64,000 nucleotides of DNA from the NCBI GenBank assembly GCA_963718635.1, contig OY970367.1, forward strand, positions 3,100,001 through 3,164,000. The letters run 5' to 3'. This document shows positions 20,213 through 27,878 of this stretch, in pieces. Position 1 is the stretch's first letter. Every line of letters begins with the position of its first letter. Below the pieces are notes generated by a model, which saw only the letters and a program-made list of their open reading frames with translations, made no database searches and had not been told where the DNA came from. The translations under genes were made by a program, and so were the position numbers. This DNA comes from JAIOQJ01 sp963718635. Its GTDB lineage: Bacteria; Planctomycetota; Planctomycetia; Gemmatales; Gemmataceae.

Positions 20213-20839
20213 CTATTCACTTCTCTTAAACACCAAACTAATCACATCCTCGACGGTGTTGCACTGTTTACCGCTCATGATAATCTGGTCAATCTTCGAG
20301 CGGGCTTCCATCGGGGTTAGGCCGACGCTCATGAGGGCAGCGTATGCGTCTTCGAACAGGGCGGCGTTGACGTTGGCCGTTGGGACGCCATCGCTTGTCG
20401 GCGCCGACATAAGAGCAAAGCGCGTCACCTTGGCGTTGAGCGTGGCGACAATCTGATCGGCCGTCGTCTTGCCGATGCCGGGAAGCGTTGTCAGCCATTT
20501 GGTGTCTTTGCGCTGGATGGCCTCGGCGATTTCCTTGATCGGCCTGCCCATCGCCTTCAGCGCCTTCTTCACGCCGATCTTGTCGACCGTGCAGAAAAGG
20601 TCGAAGAATTCCAGTTCCGCATCGTGCAAAAACCCGATCTTACGCGGGACCATCCGGCTCGACATCTGGTTCGCTTCCAGATACTCGATGATATGAAACG
20701 TGATTTCTTCGCCCGTGCGCGTTTGAATCTGTCGGCGAACGAATTCGGGGACCAGCACCTGGTATTCAAAAGGTCCCACTTGCAGGCGAATTTCTTCATC
20801 CAGCACCCGGCTCAGTTTGCCGGCCATCTTCGTGATCAT
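20213..20839 (-). CDS. ruvA: Holliday junction DNA-binding protein RuvA
   Basis: About 208 residues from the ATG at 20839 (MITKMAGKLSRVLDEEI), which overlaps the ruvC stop as ATGA. RuvA forms the tetramer that holds the Holliday junction flat and loads RuvB. The OB-fold N-terminus is followed by the helix-hairpin-helix LTTLPGIGKTTADQIVATL (about residues 110-128) and a C-terminal RuvB-binding helical domain (ALMSVGLTPMEARSKID). Length and order of domains are normal. A longer in-frame start at 20881 lies within ruvC and is unlikely. Confidence 0.93.
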   Translation of the reverse strand: MITKMAGKLSRVLDEEIRLQVGPFEYQVLVPEFVRRQIQTRTGEEITFHIIEYLEANQMSSRMVPRKIGFLHDAELEFFDLFCTVDKIGVKKALKAMGRPIKEIAEAIQRKDTKWLTTLPGIGKTTADQIVATLNAKVTRFALMSAPTSDGVPTANVNAALFEDAYAALMSVGLTPMEARSKIDQIIMSGKQCNTVEDVISLVFKRSE

Positions 20840-21339
20840 CGCGCTTCCTCCGCCGTCCGCCGCGTCGTGTGGTAATGGCACAACGCGACGGCCATGGCAT
20901 CGGCGACGTCGTGCGGCTCGGGCAGTTTGGGCAGATGAAATTCACGCAACATCGCCATCTGCATCTGTTCCTTGGACGCCCGGCCTCCTCCGGTGATTGT
21001 CTTCTTGATCCGCGTCGCCCCGTAGCTGACAACAGGCATGTCGCGCAGGGAACCCGCAAGGAAGATCACGCCGCGGGCATGGCCCATCAGGATGGCGGTG
21101 CGTGGATGCGCATAATGGGAGTATAGCTGTTCAACGACCAACACATCGGGCTTCAATTGCTCGACGATCTCCACTAATCCATCGTAGAGAACGCGCAATC
21201 GCTTCGCCATCTCCGGCTTTTTCTTGCTTTCGGACGAGCGAATCACTCCCGCTTCGACAATCGTAATGGCAGCCTGTGCCGCTTCCAGCACGGCGTAGCC
21301 GGTTGTGTTCAAGCCAGGATCAACGCCGAGGATACGCAC
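20836..21339 (-). CDS. ruvC: Crossover junction endonuclease RuvC
   Basis: A 167-residue nuclease that resolves Holliday junctions. The chosen start is the GTG at 21339, giving RILGVDPGLNTTGYAVLE with the first catalytic Asp in GVDPG. Other catalytic acids are seen in VLVVEQLYSHYAHP and, near the C-terminus, HDVADAMAVALCHYH. The conserved GATRIKKTITGGGRASKEQM lies between. The start codon overlaps the stop of the preceding gene (TAGTG), so this operon is translationally coupled from the unrecognised gene through ruvC to ruvA. Confidence 0.94.
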   Translation of the reverse strand: MRILGVDPGLNTTGYAVLEAAQAAITIVEAGVIRSSESKKKPEMAKRLRVLYDGLVEIVEQLKPDVLVVEQLYSHYAHPRTAILMGHARGVIFLAGSLRDMPVVSYGATRIKKTITGGGRASKEQMQMAMLREFHLPKLPEPHDVADAMAVALCHYHTTRRTAEEAR

Positions 21340-21707
21340 TAAGCGCTTTTCCGTATTGTTGCAGTGATTTGATCGGTGTCGCCAATGTCTTTTGGATTCA
21401 GGATTTCCAAAGCCGAAAGATCGACCTGACTCCTTCTGGTCTGATCGAAATTCACGGACTCTGTAGGTACGGAGCCGCAAAACTGGATGGCCTTCTCCGG
21501 AAGCCTCGTCCATGCATCAGCAAGTTCCGCGTCCGAAATCGCCGGCATGAGATAGACCTTGAAATCGTCGCGAAAGTCTTCAGTTTCCTCGTCGAATTCG
21601 CAGTTGAACAAAAACAAATCGCCATTTTGACGGGCAAGAAACATGCGCGGAAAATCCCAAAAATCACGATAGGCTTCAATCGTTACGAACGACGCGTTCA
21701 TGGTCAT
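21339..21707 (-). CDS. Unrecognised small protein upstream of ruvC
   Basis: A 122-residue soluble, acidic protein (MTMNASFVTIEAYRDFWDFP, then FDEETEDFRDDFKVYLMP). I do not recognise a family. Its start overlaps the stop of the next upstream gene by ATGA, and its stop overlaps the ruvC start. It could be the immunity or antitoxin-like partner of the 126-residue protein, an inference based only on size, acidity and overlap. Confidence 0.7.
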   Translation of the reverse strand: MTMNASFVTIEAYRDFWDFPRMFLARQNGDLFLFNCEFDEETEDFRDDFKVYLMPAISDAELADAWTRLPEKAIQFCGSVPTESVNFDQTRRSQVDLSALEILNPKDIGDTDQITATIRKSA

Positions 21708-22084
21708 GGTTTGCCTCCGACTCGATCCGGTCTCGACACTGGATTGGGTTTGAGTTCCGAAAAGGCGGTGAGGCCTAATTCGGTCACATCGACATGTTGC
21801 AGATTTATTATCTTATACCGGGTCATTTCCGGAATCCATTTGACAATTCCGCCAGTTGCTCGAATCGCTCCAACTTTAGCTACTCGCAGTTGGCCATGTG
21901 GTATAGCTGATGCAGCGTCCTCAAGGGTCGGGCCAATCGCACCCGAAAAAACGATGCCCGGTGGATCGAGCGGCGAGGTCCCTCCACGAACGACAACAAA
22001 TTCATCGGGAACGATTGTCAGCGGATCAGCGCCTGCTGCGACCGCTCGCTGAAAATCATCGCCGCAGGAGTGGGGAAAGGACAT
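21704..22084 (-). CDS. Unrecognised small protein, possibly an orphan toxin-like domain
   Basis: A 126-residue protein (MSFPHSCGDDFQRAVAAGAD). Its centre reads VVVRGGTSPLDPPGIVFSG and IPHGQLRVAKVGAIRATGG, ending in IINLQHVDVTE. The compact domain resembles unannotated C-terminal modules seen in several bacterial phyla, but I cannot name it. It overlaps the next gene by four bases. A decayed second copy of its C-terminal part lies just upstream at 22113-22186, so the locus has been duplicated. Confidence 0.65.
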   Translation of the reverse strand: MSFPHSCGDDFQRAVAAGADPLTIVPDEFVVVRGGTSPLDPPGIVFSGAIGPTLEDAASAIPHGQLRVAKVGAIRATGGIVKWIPEMTRYKIINLQHVDVTELGLTAFSELKPNPVSRPDRVGGKP

Positions 22085-22112
22085 GATGCGTTAGTCAATC
22101 CTGATGCTGCAG

Positions 22113-22186
22113 TCACAAGCCAATCACACTCTGTTCTTTAGTAACCCATTCGATCGTGCCGCCGTTCGCACGAATTGAGGCTGCTA
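22113..22186 (-). pseudogene. Decayed 3' fragment of a second copy of the 126-residue protein
   Basis: Read on the minus strand this gives AASIRANGGTIEWVTKEQSV and then IGL and a stop. That matches VGAIRATGGIVKWIPE of the neighbouring gene, but there is no start or N-terminal part. It is a short remnant left by a tandem duplication or by recombination. Confidence 0.55.
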
Positions 22187-22227
22187 GTCAGACAAGCCGA
22201 CTCGCCGTTGGCTCGTCGCTAAACGTT

Positions 22228-23742
22228 TTAGCCTATCCGCCACCCGGTCCCGCCGGCGCGATCTTCCAACGTCACGCCCAATTCCGCCAGGCGTTTGCGA
22301 ATGACGTCGGTTTGATCGAACATCGCTTTGCGTGCCGGGTCGTCTTTGGCGGCGATCTTCTTCGCTTCAGTGCGAAGCGTGTTGCGGATGTCGATGAGCA
22401 GTTGCACCATGCCGGCCACCAATTCGTTGCCGCCGCCAAGCAAGCCTTGCGCTTGGACTTCCCAGAAAAGGCCGAGGATGGCGCTCAGTTCGCGCAAGAC
22501 GACCACGGCTTTGCGCAACTCCGCTTTCGAGTCAGCGTTTGCATTCGCCTCTTCCAATTTTTGCACGTCGGCAAACCGATTCAAACAGGCGAGTAGCTCG
22601 AACAACACGCCGACGGCGCCGCCGGTGTTGAAATCGTCGTCCATGTTCGCCAGGAACTGATCGCGCAAACGAGAAACTTCTTTCAACAAGGCGCCCGTTG
22701 AAGGGAATGGCGCAAATGTCGCTGGCGCGGCCAACACATAAAAACTAGCGCCCGTAATACGCTGATAGCGTTCGAAGAAACGGTAGAAGCTGTCGAGTGC
22801 CTTACGCAGTTCGACAAAGCGCTCGTCGCTGTATTCAATCGGGCTGCGGTAGTGATTGTTCAATATCAGAAAGCGCACGGTTTCCGGGTGATGCTTCTTC
22901 AGCAGGTCAACGACGTTCACCACGTTGCCGACCGAGCCGGCCATCTTTGACGCGCCCATCTTCAGCAAGCCGTTATGCAGCCAGTAGCGCGCGAAGGTTT
23001 CGCCGGTATCCGATTCCGACTGGGCCAATTCATTTTCGTGATGCGGAAACTGCAAATCGAGGCCGCCGCCGTGAATGTCGATCGTGTTGCCGAGGAGCGC
23101 CTGGCTCATCACGGAACATTCGATGTGCCAACCTGGCCGTCCTTTGCCCCAGGGACTGTCCCACGAAGGCTCACCGGGCTTGGACGCTTTCCAGAGTGCG
23201 AAGTCGCCAGGGTTACGCTTTTTATCCGTGACTTCGACCCGGGAACCGGCTTCCAGTTGTTCGGGGTCGCGATTGCACAGTTTGCCGTAATCGGCATCCT
23301 TGCTGATGTCGAAATAAACGTCGCCCGCTGCTGAATAGGCGTATCCTTTGGCGATAAGGCGCTCCATCATCGCGATCATGCCTGCAATGTGATCGGTCGC
23401 GCGAGGGAACTGGTCGATGCCGGTCACATTCAATTTTTTCAGGCAATCGAGATAGTCGCCCGTCATTTTCTCGGCCAACTCTTTGACCGTCGTGTTCAGT
23501 TCCTTCGCCCGGACGATCAGCTTGTCATCGACATCGGTGATGTTGACGATGAACTCCACGCGATAGCCGACGTATTGCAAATAGCGCTTGACCGTATCGA
23601 AGATAACAGGCCCGACCATATGCCCGATATGGCTCGGCTTGTAAACCGTCGGACCACAGACGTACATGCTGACGTAACCGGGCTTGCCGGTCTGAAAGAG
23701 TTCTTTCTTGCGGGTGAGCGTGCTGTAAACGTTAAGCGGCAT
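22228..23742 (-). CDS. cysS: Cysteinyl-tRNA synthetase
   Basis: About 504 residues, charging tRNA-Cys with cysteine. The start is taken at the ATG at 23742 (MPLNVYSTLTRKKELF), eight bases after AAGGG; an ATG at 23748 is two codons upstream. The zinc ligand cysteine and HIGH signature appear in YVCGPTVYKPSHIGHM, with further zinc ligands in WHIECSVMS and LQFPHHENELAQSE. The usual KMSKS loop reads KMAGSVGN, a deviation. The C-terminal helical domain is present. The gene is divergent from the DUF309 gene. Confidence 0.94.
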   Translation of the reverse strand: MPLNVYSTLTRKKELFQTGKPGYVSMYVCGPTVYKPSHIGHMVGPVIFDTVKRYLQYVGYRVEFIVNITDVDDKLIVRAKELNTTVKELAEKMTGDYLDCLKKLNVTGIDQFPRATDHIAGMIAMMERLIAKGYAYSAAGDVYFDISKDADYGKLCNRDPEQLEAGSRVEVTDKKRNPGDFALWKASKPGEPSWDSPWGKGRPGWHIECSVMSQALLGNTIDIHGGGLDLQFPHHENELAQSESDTGETFARYWLHNGLLKMGASKMAGSVGNVVNVVDLLKKHHPETVRFLILNNHYRSPIEYSDERFVELRKALDSFYRFFERYQRITGASFYVLAAPATFAPFPSTGALLKEVSRLRDQFLANMDDDFNTGGAVGVLFELLACLNRFADVQKLEEANANADSKAELRKAVVVLRELSAILGLFWEVQAQGLLGGGNELVAGMVQLLIDIRNTLRTEAKKIAAKDDPARKAMFDQTDVIRKRLAELGVTLEDRAGGTGWRIG

Positions 23743-23828
23743 CTGCATATCCCTTGCGTGAATAGGCCTTGGCCTTTTGCCGGCGATCTCCATCCTTCAA
23801 ACCTTGAATCGGGGTATAGAATACAAGA

Positions 23829-24239
23829 ATGGAGCGATCTACGGAATACGACCCTCGCTACCTCGAAGGGATCCGCTTATTCAACGAAGGCGACTATTTC
23901 GAAGCGCACGAGGTTTGGGAAGATCTCTGGAACGATTGCCCGACCGAACATCGCCGTTTTTACCAAGGTTTGATTCAGGCGGCTGTTGCCCTCTACCATT
24001 GGAGTAACGGAAACGCGCGTGGGCCGCGAAGGCTCTTCGAATCGGGCCAACGACATATGTCCGGATCTCCGGAGTCATTTATGGGGCTTGACCGCAGCCG
24101 ATTTTGGCAGGAGATGGAGCGGGCCTTGGCAGGGATTTTTACCGAGCCAACCACCGAGACCCGGCTAGATCCTGCCCTTGCTCCGAAGATCGTCTTGTTA
24201 GCCGGACGCGTCAGCCCAAAGGCGAGCCAGATTGCGTAA
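23829..24239 (+). CDS. DUF309 family protein
   Basis: A 136-residue protein with the DUF309 signature FNEGDYFEAHEVWEDLW at residues 18-34, followed by FYQGLIQAAVALYHW. The conserved His and Glu in EAHEVWE suggest a metal site, but the role is unknown. The last six codons (KASQIA and the stop) lie inside a GGCGAGCC...GCGTAAGC repeat element, so the repeat has supplied the present C-terminus. Confidence 0.9.
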   Translation: MERSTEYDPRYLEGIRLFNEGDYFEAHEVWEDLWNDCPTEHRRFYQGLIQAAVALYHWSNGNARGPRRLFESGQRHMSGSPESFMGLDRSRFWQEMERALAGIFTEPTTETRLDPALAPKIVLLAGRVSPKASQIA

Positions 24240-24306
24240 GCAATCGGGTGCTGACGCTGGACAATGCAAAATAACCCGACTGCTCACGCAGTTCGGCTCG
24301 CCTTGC
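24221..24306. repeat. Facing pair of GGCGAGCC...GCGTAAGC repeat elements
   Basis: A forward copy (about 24222-24252, GGCGAGCCAGATTGCGTAAG) and an inverted copy (about 24272-24305, ending GTTCGGCTCGCC) face each other and can form an imperfect long hairpin. Related copies lie at about 7245, 8477 and 60,655. Confidence 0.65.
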
Positions 24307-24366
24307 TCGCCATAGGCGAGCCGGCCACATGCTGACGCGCCAAAGATCCGAGGAAAGATAACCACC

Positions 24367-25062
24367 ATGAACGAAGACAAGACAGCGCTGCTCGAATTCA
24401 GTGGAACGGCTCGGCTCTTCCCGTTGCCGAATCTTGTCTTCTTTCCCCATGCGTGCCAGCCGTTGCACATCTTTGAACCTCGGTTCCGGCAAATGGCCGA
24501 GGATGCGTTGGAGGGCGATCGGCTGATCGCTCTGGTTTTGCTTCAACCCGGCTGGGAACCAGACTACGAGAATGAACCGCCGTTGCACCCCGTTGCCTGC
24601 CTCGGCCGCATCATGGCCGACCAGAAAATGCCGGACGGACGGTTCAACTTGCTGCTGCGAGGCCTAAGCCGTATCCGAATTATTGAAGAAGTGCCGGACG
24701 ACCGACTCTACCGCTCCGCCCAAGTGGAATTGCTCCCTGATCGTTGCACGGCGCCGCTCGACATCATCATGGATCTGCGTAAACAACTGCAGGACAAGAT
24801 CTTGCCTCGCTTCAGCAATGGACCAATCGCCAAGCAGCTGGACGAGCTTTTCCATAGTGAATTGTCGCTTGGAACGCTTTGCGACGTACTCGCTTTCGCC
24901 TTGCCGATTCCCATTGAATGGAAACAAGCGATGCTCCAAGAGCCCAACGAAGACATCAGGGCGGGGATGCTGTTGGAAGGCTTTGAAATGATCGCGCAGC
25001 CGAATATCGGGATCGTCAACAACCCGAACCGCAAGTTCCCACCCGACTTCAGCTCGAATTGA
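24367..25062 (+). CDS. LON substrate-binding-domain protein
   Basis: A 231-residue protein with GAGGAAAG upstream. It consists of the N-terminal substrate-binding domain of Lon protease without the ATPase and protease parts. Signatures are ARLFPLPNLVFFPHACQPLH followed by IFEPRFRQMAEDAL (about residues 13-50), and GRFNLLLRGLSRIRI (about 92-106). Stand-alone LON domains are widespread and thought to bind unfolded or specific proteins. It is followed closely by tpx. Confidence 0.9.
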   Translation: MNEDKTALLEFSGTARLFPLPNLVFFPHACQPLHIFEPRFRQMAEDALEGDRLIALVLLQPGWEPDYENEPPLHPVACLGRIMADQKMPDGRFNLLLRGLSRIRIIEEVPDDRLYRSAQVELLPDRCTAPLDIIMDLRKQLQDKILPRFSNGPIAKQLDELFHSELSLGTLCDVLAFALPIPIEWKQAMLQEPNEDIRAGMLLEGFEMIAQPNIGIVNNPNRKFPPDFSSN

Positions 25063-25144
25063 AGCAATGGGCAATCGCGACGTGCGTTCGTATCTTAATG
25101 AGGAACGAAACCGGAACCTAGCGATAAACAACCTGGAGATTGCA

Positions 25145-25672
25145 ATGCAGAAGCGAAGCGGCGCCGTGAAGTTCAAAGGGAACCCGTTCACCCTGAACGG
25201 TCCGGAAATCAAAAAGGGGGATAAGGCGCCCGATTTCAAATGCGCCAACGGGGCCGCCACTACACTCACACTCGCAGACACGCCAGCCAAGGCCCGTCTT
25301 TTCAGCGTTGTGCCATCGCTCGACACACCCGTCTGCAATATCCAGACTCATAAATTCGACAAAGAGCTCGAAGCGCTCGGTGATAAGGTTGCTTGTTACA
25401 CCGTTAGTCTCGACCTTCCGTTCGCGCAGGCTCGGTTTTGCGGTGATAGCGGGAACCCGATCAAGCACGTCAAAACGCTTTCGGACGCGCACGATCATTC
25501 ATTTGGCCAGAATTACGGCGTCTTGCTGGAAGGCCTAGCGGTTCCGCTTTTGACGCGGGCGGTTTTCGTGGTCGACAAGACCGGCACCGTGGCTTACGTT
25601 GAATATGTGCCGGAAGTGACCTCGGAACCGAACTACGAGGCGGCGATCGCTGTCCTTAAATCCGTCGCCTAG
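25145..25672 (+). CDS. tpx: Thiol peroxidase (Tpx)
   Basis: A 175-residue peroxiredoxin that reduces hydroperoxides using thioredoxin. The start is the ATG at 25145 after GGAG; an in-frame start at 25067 is less likely. The peroxidatic cysteine is in VPSLDTPVCNIQTHKFDKEL (about residue 60) and the resolving cysteine in ARFCGDSG (about 95), as in atypical 2-Cys Tpx proteins. The N-terminal FTLNGPEIKKGDKAPDF is also typical. Confidence 0.95.
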   Translation: MQKRSGAVKFKGNPFTLNGPEIKKGDKAPDFKCANGAATTLTLADTPAKARLFSVVPSLDTPVCNIQTHKFDKELEALGDKVACYTVSLDLPFAQARFCGDSGNPIKHVKTLSDAHDHSFGQNYGVLLEGLAVPLLTRAVFVVDKTGTVAYVEYVPEVTSEPNYEAAIAVLKSVA

Positions 25673-25700
25673 GTTTACACAGCGACGAAAGCGGAAAATG

Positions 25701-25722
25701 CCCCGATTCCGGCAAATCGGGG
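25701..25722 (+). terminator. Probable terminator hairpin after tpx
   Basis: CCCCGATT at 25701-25708 pairs exactly with AATCGGGG at 25715-25722 around a six-base loop. It is followed by a weak T-containing tail (TCTTG). It lies 29 bases after the tpx stop and before the tRNA gene. Confidence 0.5.
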
Positions 25723-25764
25723 TCTTGCTACGCCTGTCGTCTCTCTCTATAGTTGAATGTTCAA

Positions 25765-25838
<74 letters not shown>

Positions 25839-25926
25839 CTTGTGCAAATCGCGGCCGGTTGGTGCTTTTTAGCGTCAATCGGCCTATTTTTTTGGTTTTG
25901 TGTTTGCTCCGGCTTCGAGTGTCGTC

Positions 25927-26319
25927 CTACTTCCTTTTGCCTGTGGTTCCGTTCGCTTCGGTGTGTTCCGCTTCCGTTAGAGCCTGGTCAATTTTCTTGA
26001 TGGTGCGGATGGTCGGCGAGACGCGGCCCAGTTCGATTCGGTTCAACGATTCGGGGCGGATGCCGGCGCGTCGGGCCAATTCCGCTTGTGTCAAACCCAA
26101 ACGCCGACGGTCGCGGATGATCGAACGGGCCAATGAGACGCGCAGCGATTCGACAGCCGGATAGTTGCCATCGGCGTCGGCTTCCGGCAAGCGCGGTTCC
26201 CATTCGTCGGCCTTTTGCAAGAGCCGATCAAACTCCGCTTCGTTCAGCACGACAACGCGCTCACCTTTGACGACGGAGCGCCGCGCCAAGACGCCATTTC
26301 GTTGAGTTTTAGTCTTCAT
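25927..26319 (-). CDS. XRE-family antitoxin
   Basis: About 130 residues from the ATG at 26319 (MKTKTQRNGVLARRSVVKGE). The C-terminal half is a helix-turn-helix: RRRLGLTQAELARRAGIRPE followed by SLNRIELGRVSPTIRTIKKI. The N-terminal part would wrap the toxin. The start overlaps the upstream toxin stop by 11 bases, giving toxin-antitoxin order as in HigBA systems. It probably represses its own promoter; a palindrome at 26591-26609 is a candidate operator. Confidence 0.9.
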   Translation of the reverse strand: MKTKTQRNGVLARRSVVKGERVVVLNEAEFDRLLQKADEWEPRLPEADADGNYPAVESLRVSLARSIIRDRRRLGLTQAELARRAGIRPESLNRIELGRVSPTIRTIKKIDQALTEAEHTEANGTTGKRK

Positions 26320-26548
26320 AGAATTCGCTCCGATGCCCGATCTTGTCCACGATGATGGTTTCGCCTTGAACCCGGAAGCGCAGGCGATAATCGCCGGTCC
26401 GCAACCGATACCACCCGGCCAAATCACCGGAGAGGGGTTTGGCGCCGCTCACGTCCGGCCAATGCGCCAACCGCGCCACCAGTTTCAGCATTCGGCCTCG
26501 AATCAACTTCGGCAATCGCTCCGATTGTCGATAGGCTTCGATGGTCAA
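26309..26548 (-). CDS. RelE/ParE-family toxin
   Basis: A 79-residue protein read from a TTG at 26548 (TIEAYRQSERLPKLIRGRM). The C-terminal half GWYRLRTGDYRLRFRVQGET followed by IIVDKIGHRSEFYED is a classic RelE-type mRNA interferase pattern (RxGdYRxxf...v..igHR...Y). It overlaps the XRE antitoxin gene and would be transcribed first. No ATG is available further upstream before an in-frame stop, so the TTG start is preferred. Confidence 0.88.
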   Translation of the reverse strand: MTIEAYRQSERLPKLIRGRMLKLVARLAHWPDVSGAKPLSGDLAGWYRLRTGDYRLRFRVQGETIIVDKIGHRSEFYED

Positions 26549-26590
26549 TCGGACGTAGGCCAGGTGCTTTACGATACCGTGCAGAAACAG

Positions 26591-26609
26591 AAGTCAATAG
26601 TATTGACTT
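26591..26609. promoter_or_regulatory. Candidate operator palindrome for the RelE/XRE pair
   Basis: AAGTCAATAGTATTGACTT is a perfect palindrome around its central base. It lies about 43 bases upstream of the toxin start and includes a TTGACT that could serve as a -35 box for the minus strand. Autoregulation by binding such a palindrome is usual for XRE antitoxins. Confidence 0.5.
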
Positions 26610-26727
26610 TTATCCGACCATGAAAACCATCCGATTTCGTTTGATCGGCTTTCCCGCCCGCTCGCCCGGTTTGCTCCAGTTCGAGTTGTCCGCCTCACTT
26701 TCTTTTGCCATTCGTTGATAGCGCCCG

Positions 26728-26757
26728 CGCGAGTCGGAGGCCTTGCGCAGACTCGCG
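26728..26757. repeat. REP-like palindrome
   Basis: CGCGAGTC at 26728-26735 and GACTCGCG at 26750-26757 are reverse complements. The loop GGAGGCCTTGCGCA matches the inner part of the REP-like repeats at 46.5-47.5 kb. Confidence 0.7.
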
Positions 26758-26768
26758 TGAAGTCTTGG

Positions 26769-26985
26769 CTATTTCGTCGCTTCAATCTCCACCGCTTTCG
26801 GCGTCGAACGGTCTCAACAACGCCGCGGCAAAAAGTGCCAGTAGCCCTGATCCCACTTGTTGGAATCGACCCCCACCACGCAGCGAGCCTGCTTCTCGAA
26901 GAAGCGATGCATTGAAGTGGCGTAGGCGTTGTTTTCTTTTTCAAACTTGAGGCGTTATTTGATGTGCCAATGGGGATCGGGGCTT
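26769..26985 (-). pseudogene. Decayed copy of the C-terminus of the cyclase-kinase-WD40 protein
   Basis: Read on the minus strand, the fragment has PDPHWHIK, a stop, RLKFEKENNAYATSMHRFFE and then VGVDSNKWDQGYWHF. A frame change follows, then TPKAVEIEATK and a stop. This closely follows the last 70 residues of the protein encoded from 27879, but with a nonsense codon and a frameshift. Nothing of the rest of the gene is present. Confidence 0.85.
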
Positions 26986-27204
26986 AGAGAGTCGCTCTTG
27001 TTCGTCGCCAGGCAGCACTTCCAAGACCGTTTCGGGCACTTCCGGATATTGCGACGGCTTTCGCCCTACGCGAACCCGATAGACCCGGACGCCACCCGGA
27101 GCAAGCCGGCCGCGATATTCCACAATCCGGCCCGGGTTGGCCAATGAATCCAGGATCTTGACCCATGTGCCTGCTTTGAGCGGTTCGTCTGGAGATGGCG
27201 TCAT
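26941..27204 (-). CDS. Unrecognised small protein next to the HEPN gene
   Basis: About 87 residues from the ATG at 27204 (MTPSPDEPLKAGTWVKILDS), which has AAGGA upstream. The body LANPGRIVEYRGRLAPGG followed by VRVYRVRVGRKPS looks like a small SH3/KOW-like beta barrel. The last 15 or so residues are read from the pseudogene fragment at 26769-26985, so the original C-terminus has been replaced or lost. It begins 20 bases after the HEPN gene stop and may be that gene's partner. Confidence 0.6.
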   Translation of the reverse strand: MTPSPDEPLKAGTWVKILDSLANPGRIVEYRGRLAPGGVRVYRVRVGRKPSQYPEVPETVLEVLPGDEQERLSKPRSPLAHQITPQV

Positions 27205-27223
27205 GATTCGTCCTTTCTGCACT

Positions 27224-27790
27224 TCACCACGGGGCCACGTTGATGATTCGAAACATTGCTCGGTACATCATATCATCAAGCCAAGTCGCAAGTCCATCAC
27301 AAGAGACTCGCCATTGTTGAACCGCTGTCAGCGTCAATGGCAACGCGCCGGCCGGAGGACTTGGATTCTGATGGGCGATCGCGTTTCGCCATTTGTTCAG
27401 TTGCCCGAGATGGGTGACGCGAGCCCCATTCGCGAGATCGGAATCGAAGTCCAGAGACACCGCAAATCGTTCGAAGTCTTTCCGAATCGCTTCGACTGTT
27501 GGGTTCTGACTATTCAGTTTCAGTTCCGTCGAAAACTGGGTGCGTATCGTTGCTCTTACTCGGAGCCCGAGAGTAGCCTCGAACGCTTGGGCGCATTCCG
27601 TGTACAGGTCGCGGCAATAACCCTGAAAGTGTCCGCTTATAAGCAAGACGTACCCGCGAAGATTCTCTTCCGCGAGAAATGGACTCGATGGGCCGGCAAA
27701 GGCTGCGGCAATGCATTGCGCGTCGATTTCAGCCAACCGTTGCATTCGATCATTCCGCCAATTTTTCAAGGCTGCGGAAGGCATTCTCAA
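27224..27790 (-). CDS. HEPN-domain protein (RiboL-PSP-HEPN-like)
   Basis: A 188-residue helical protein. The C-terminal helix has NKWRNAIAHQNPSPP, where RNAIAH fits the HEPN ribonuclease motif R(N)xxxH. Upstream segments (LRGYVLLISGHFQGYCRDLY) resemble the RiboL-PSP-HEPN group. HEPN proteins are often toxins or abortive-infection RNases that cut RNA. Alternative starts exist at Met3 and Met16. The neighbour at 26941-27204 is a candidate antitoxin or partner, by position only. Confidence 0.75.
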   Translation of the reverse strand: MRMPSAALKNWRNDRMQRLAEIDAQCIAAAFAGPSSPFLAEENLRGYVLLISGHFQGYCRDLYTECAQAFEATLGLRVRATIRTQFSTELKLNSQNPTVEAIRKDFERFAVSLDFDSDLANGARVTHLGQLNKWRNAIAHQNPSPPAGALPLTLTAVQQWRVSCDGLATWLDDMMYRAMFRIINVAPW

Positions 27791-27878
27791 TTCCTCGACT
27801 CAGCATCACCATGACAGCTCAGCAACAATAAAACCAGTTTGCAATTTGCAATGCCTGATCGCCCAAAACCTGCACCCA

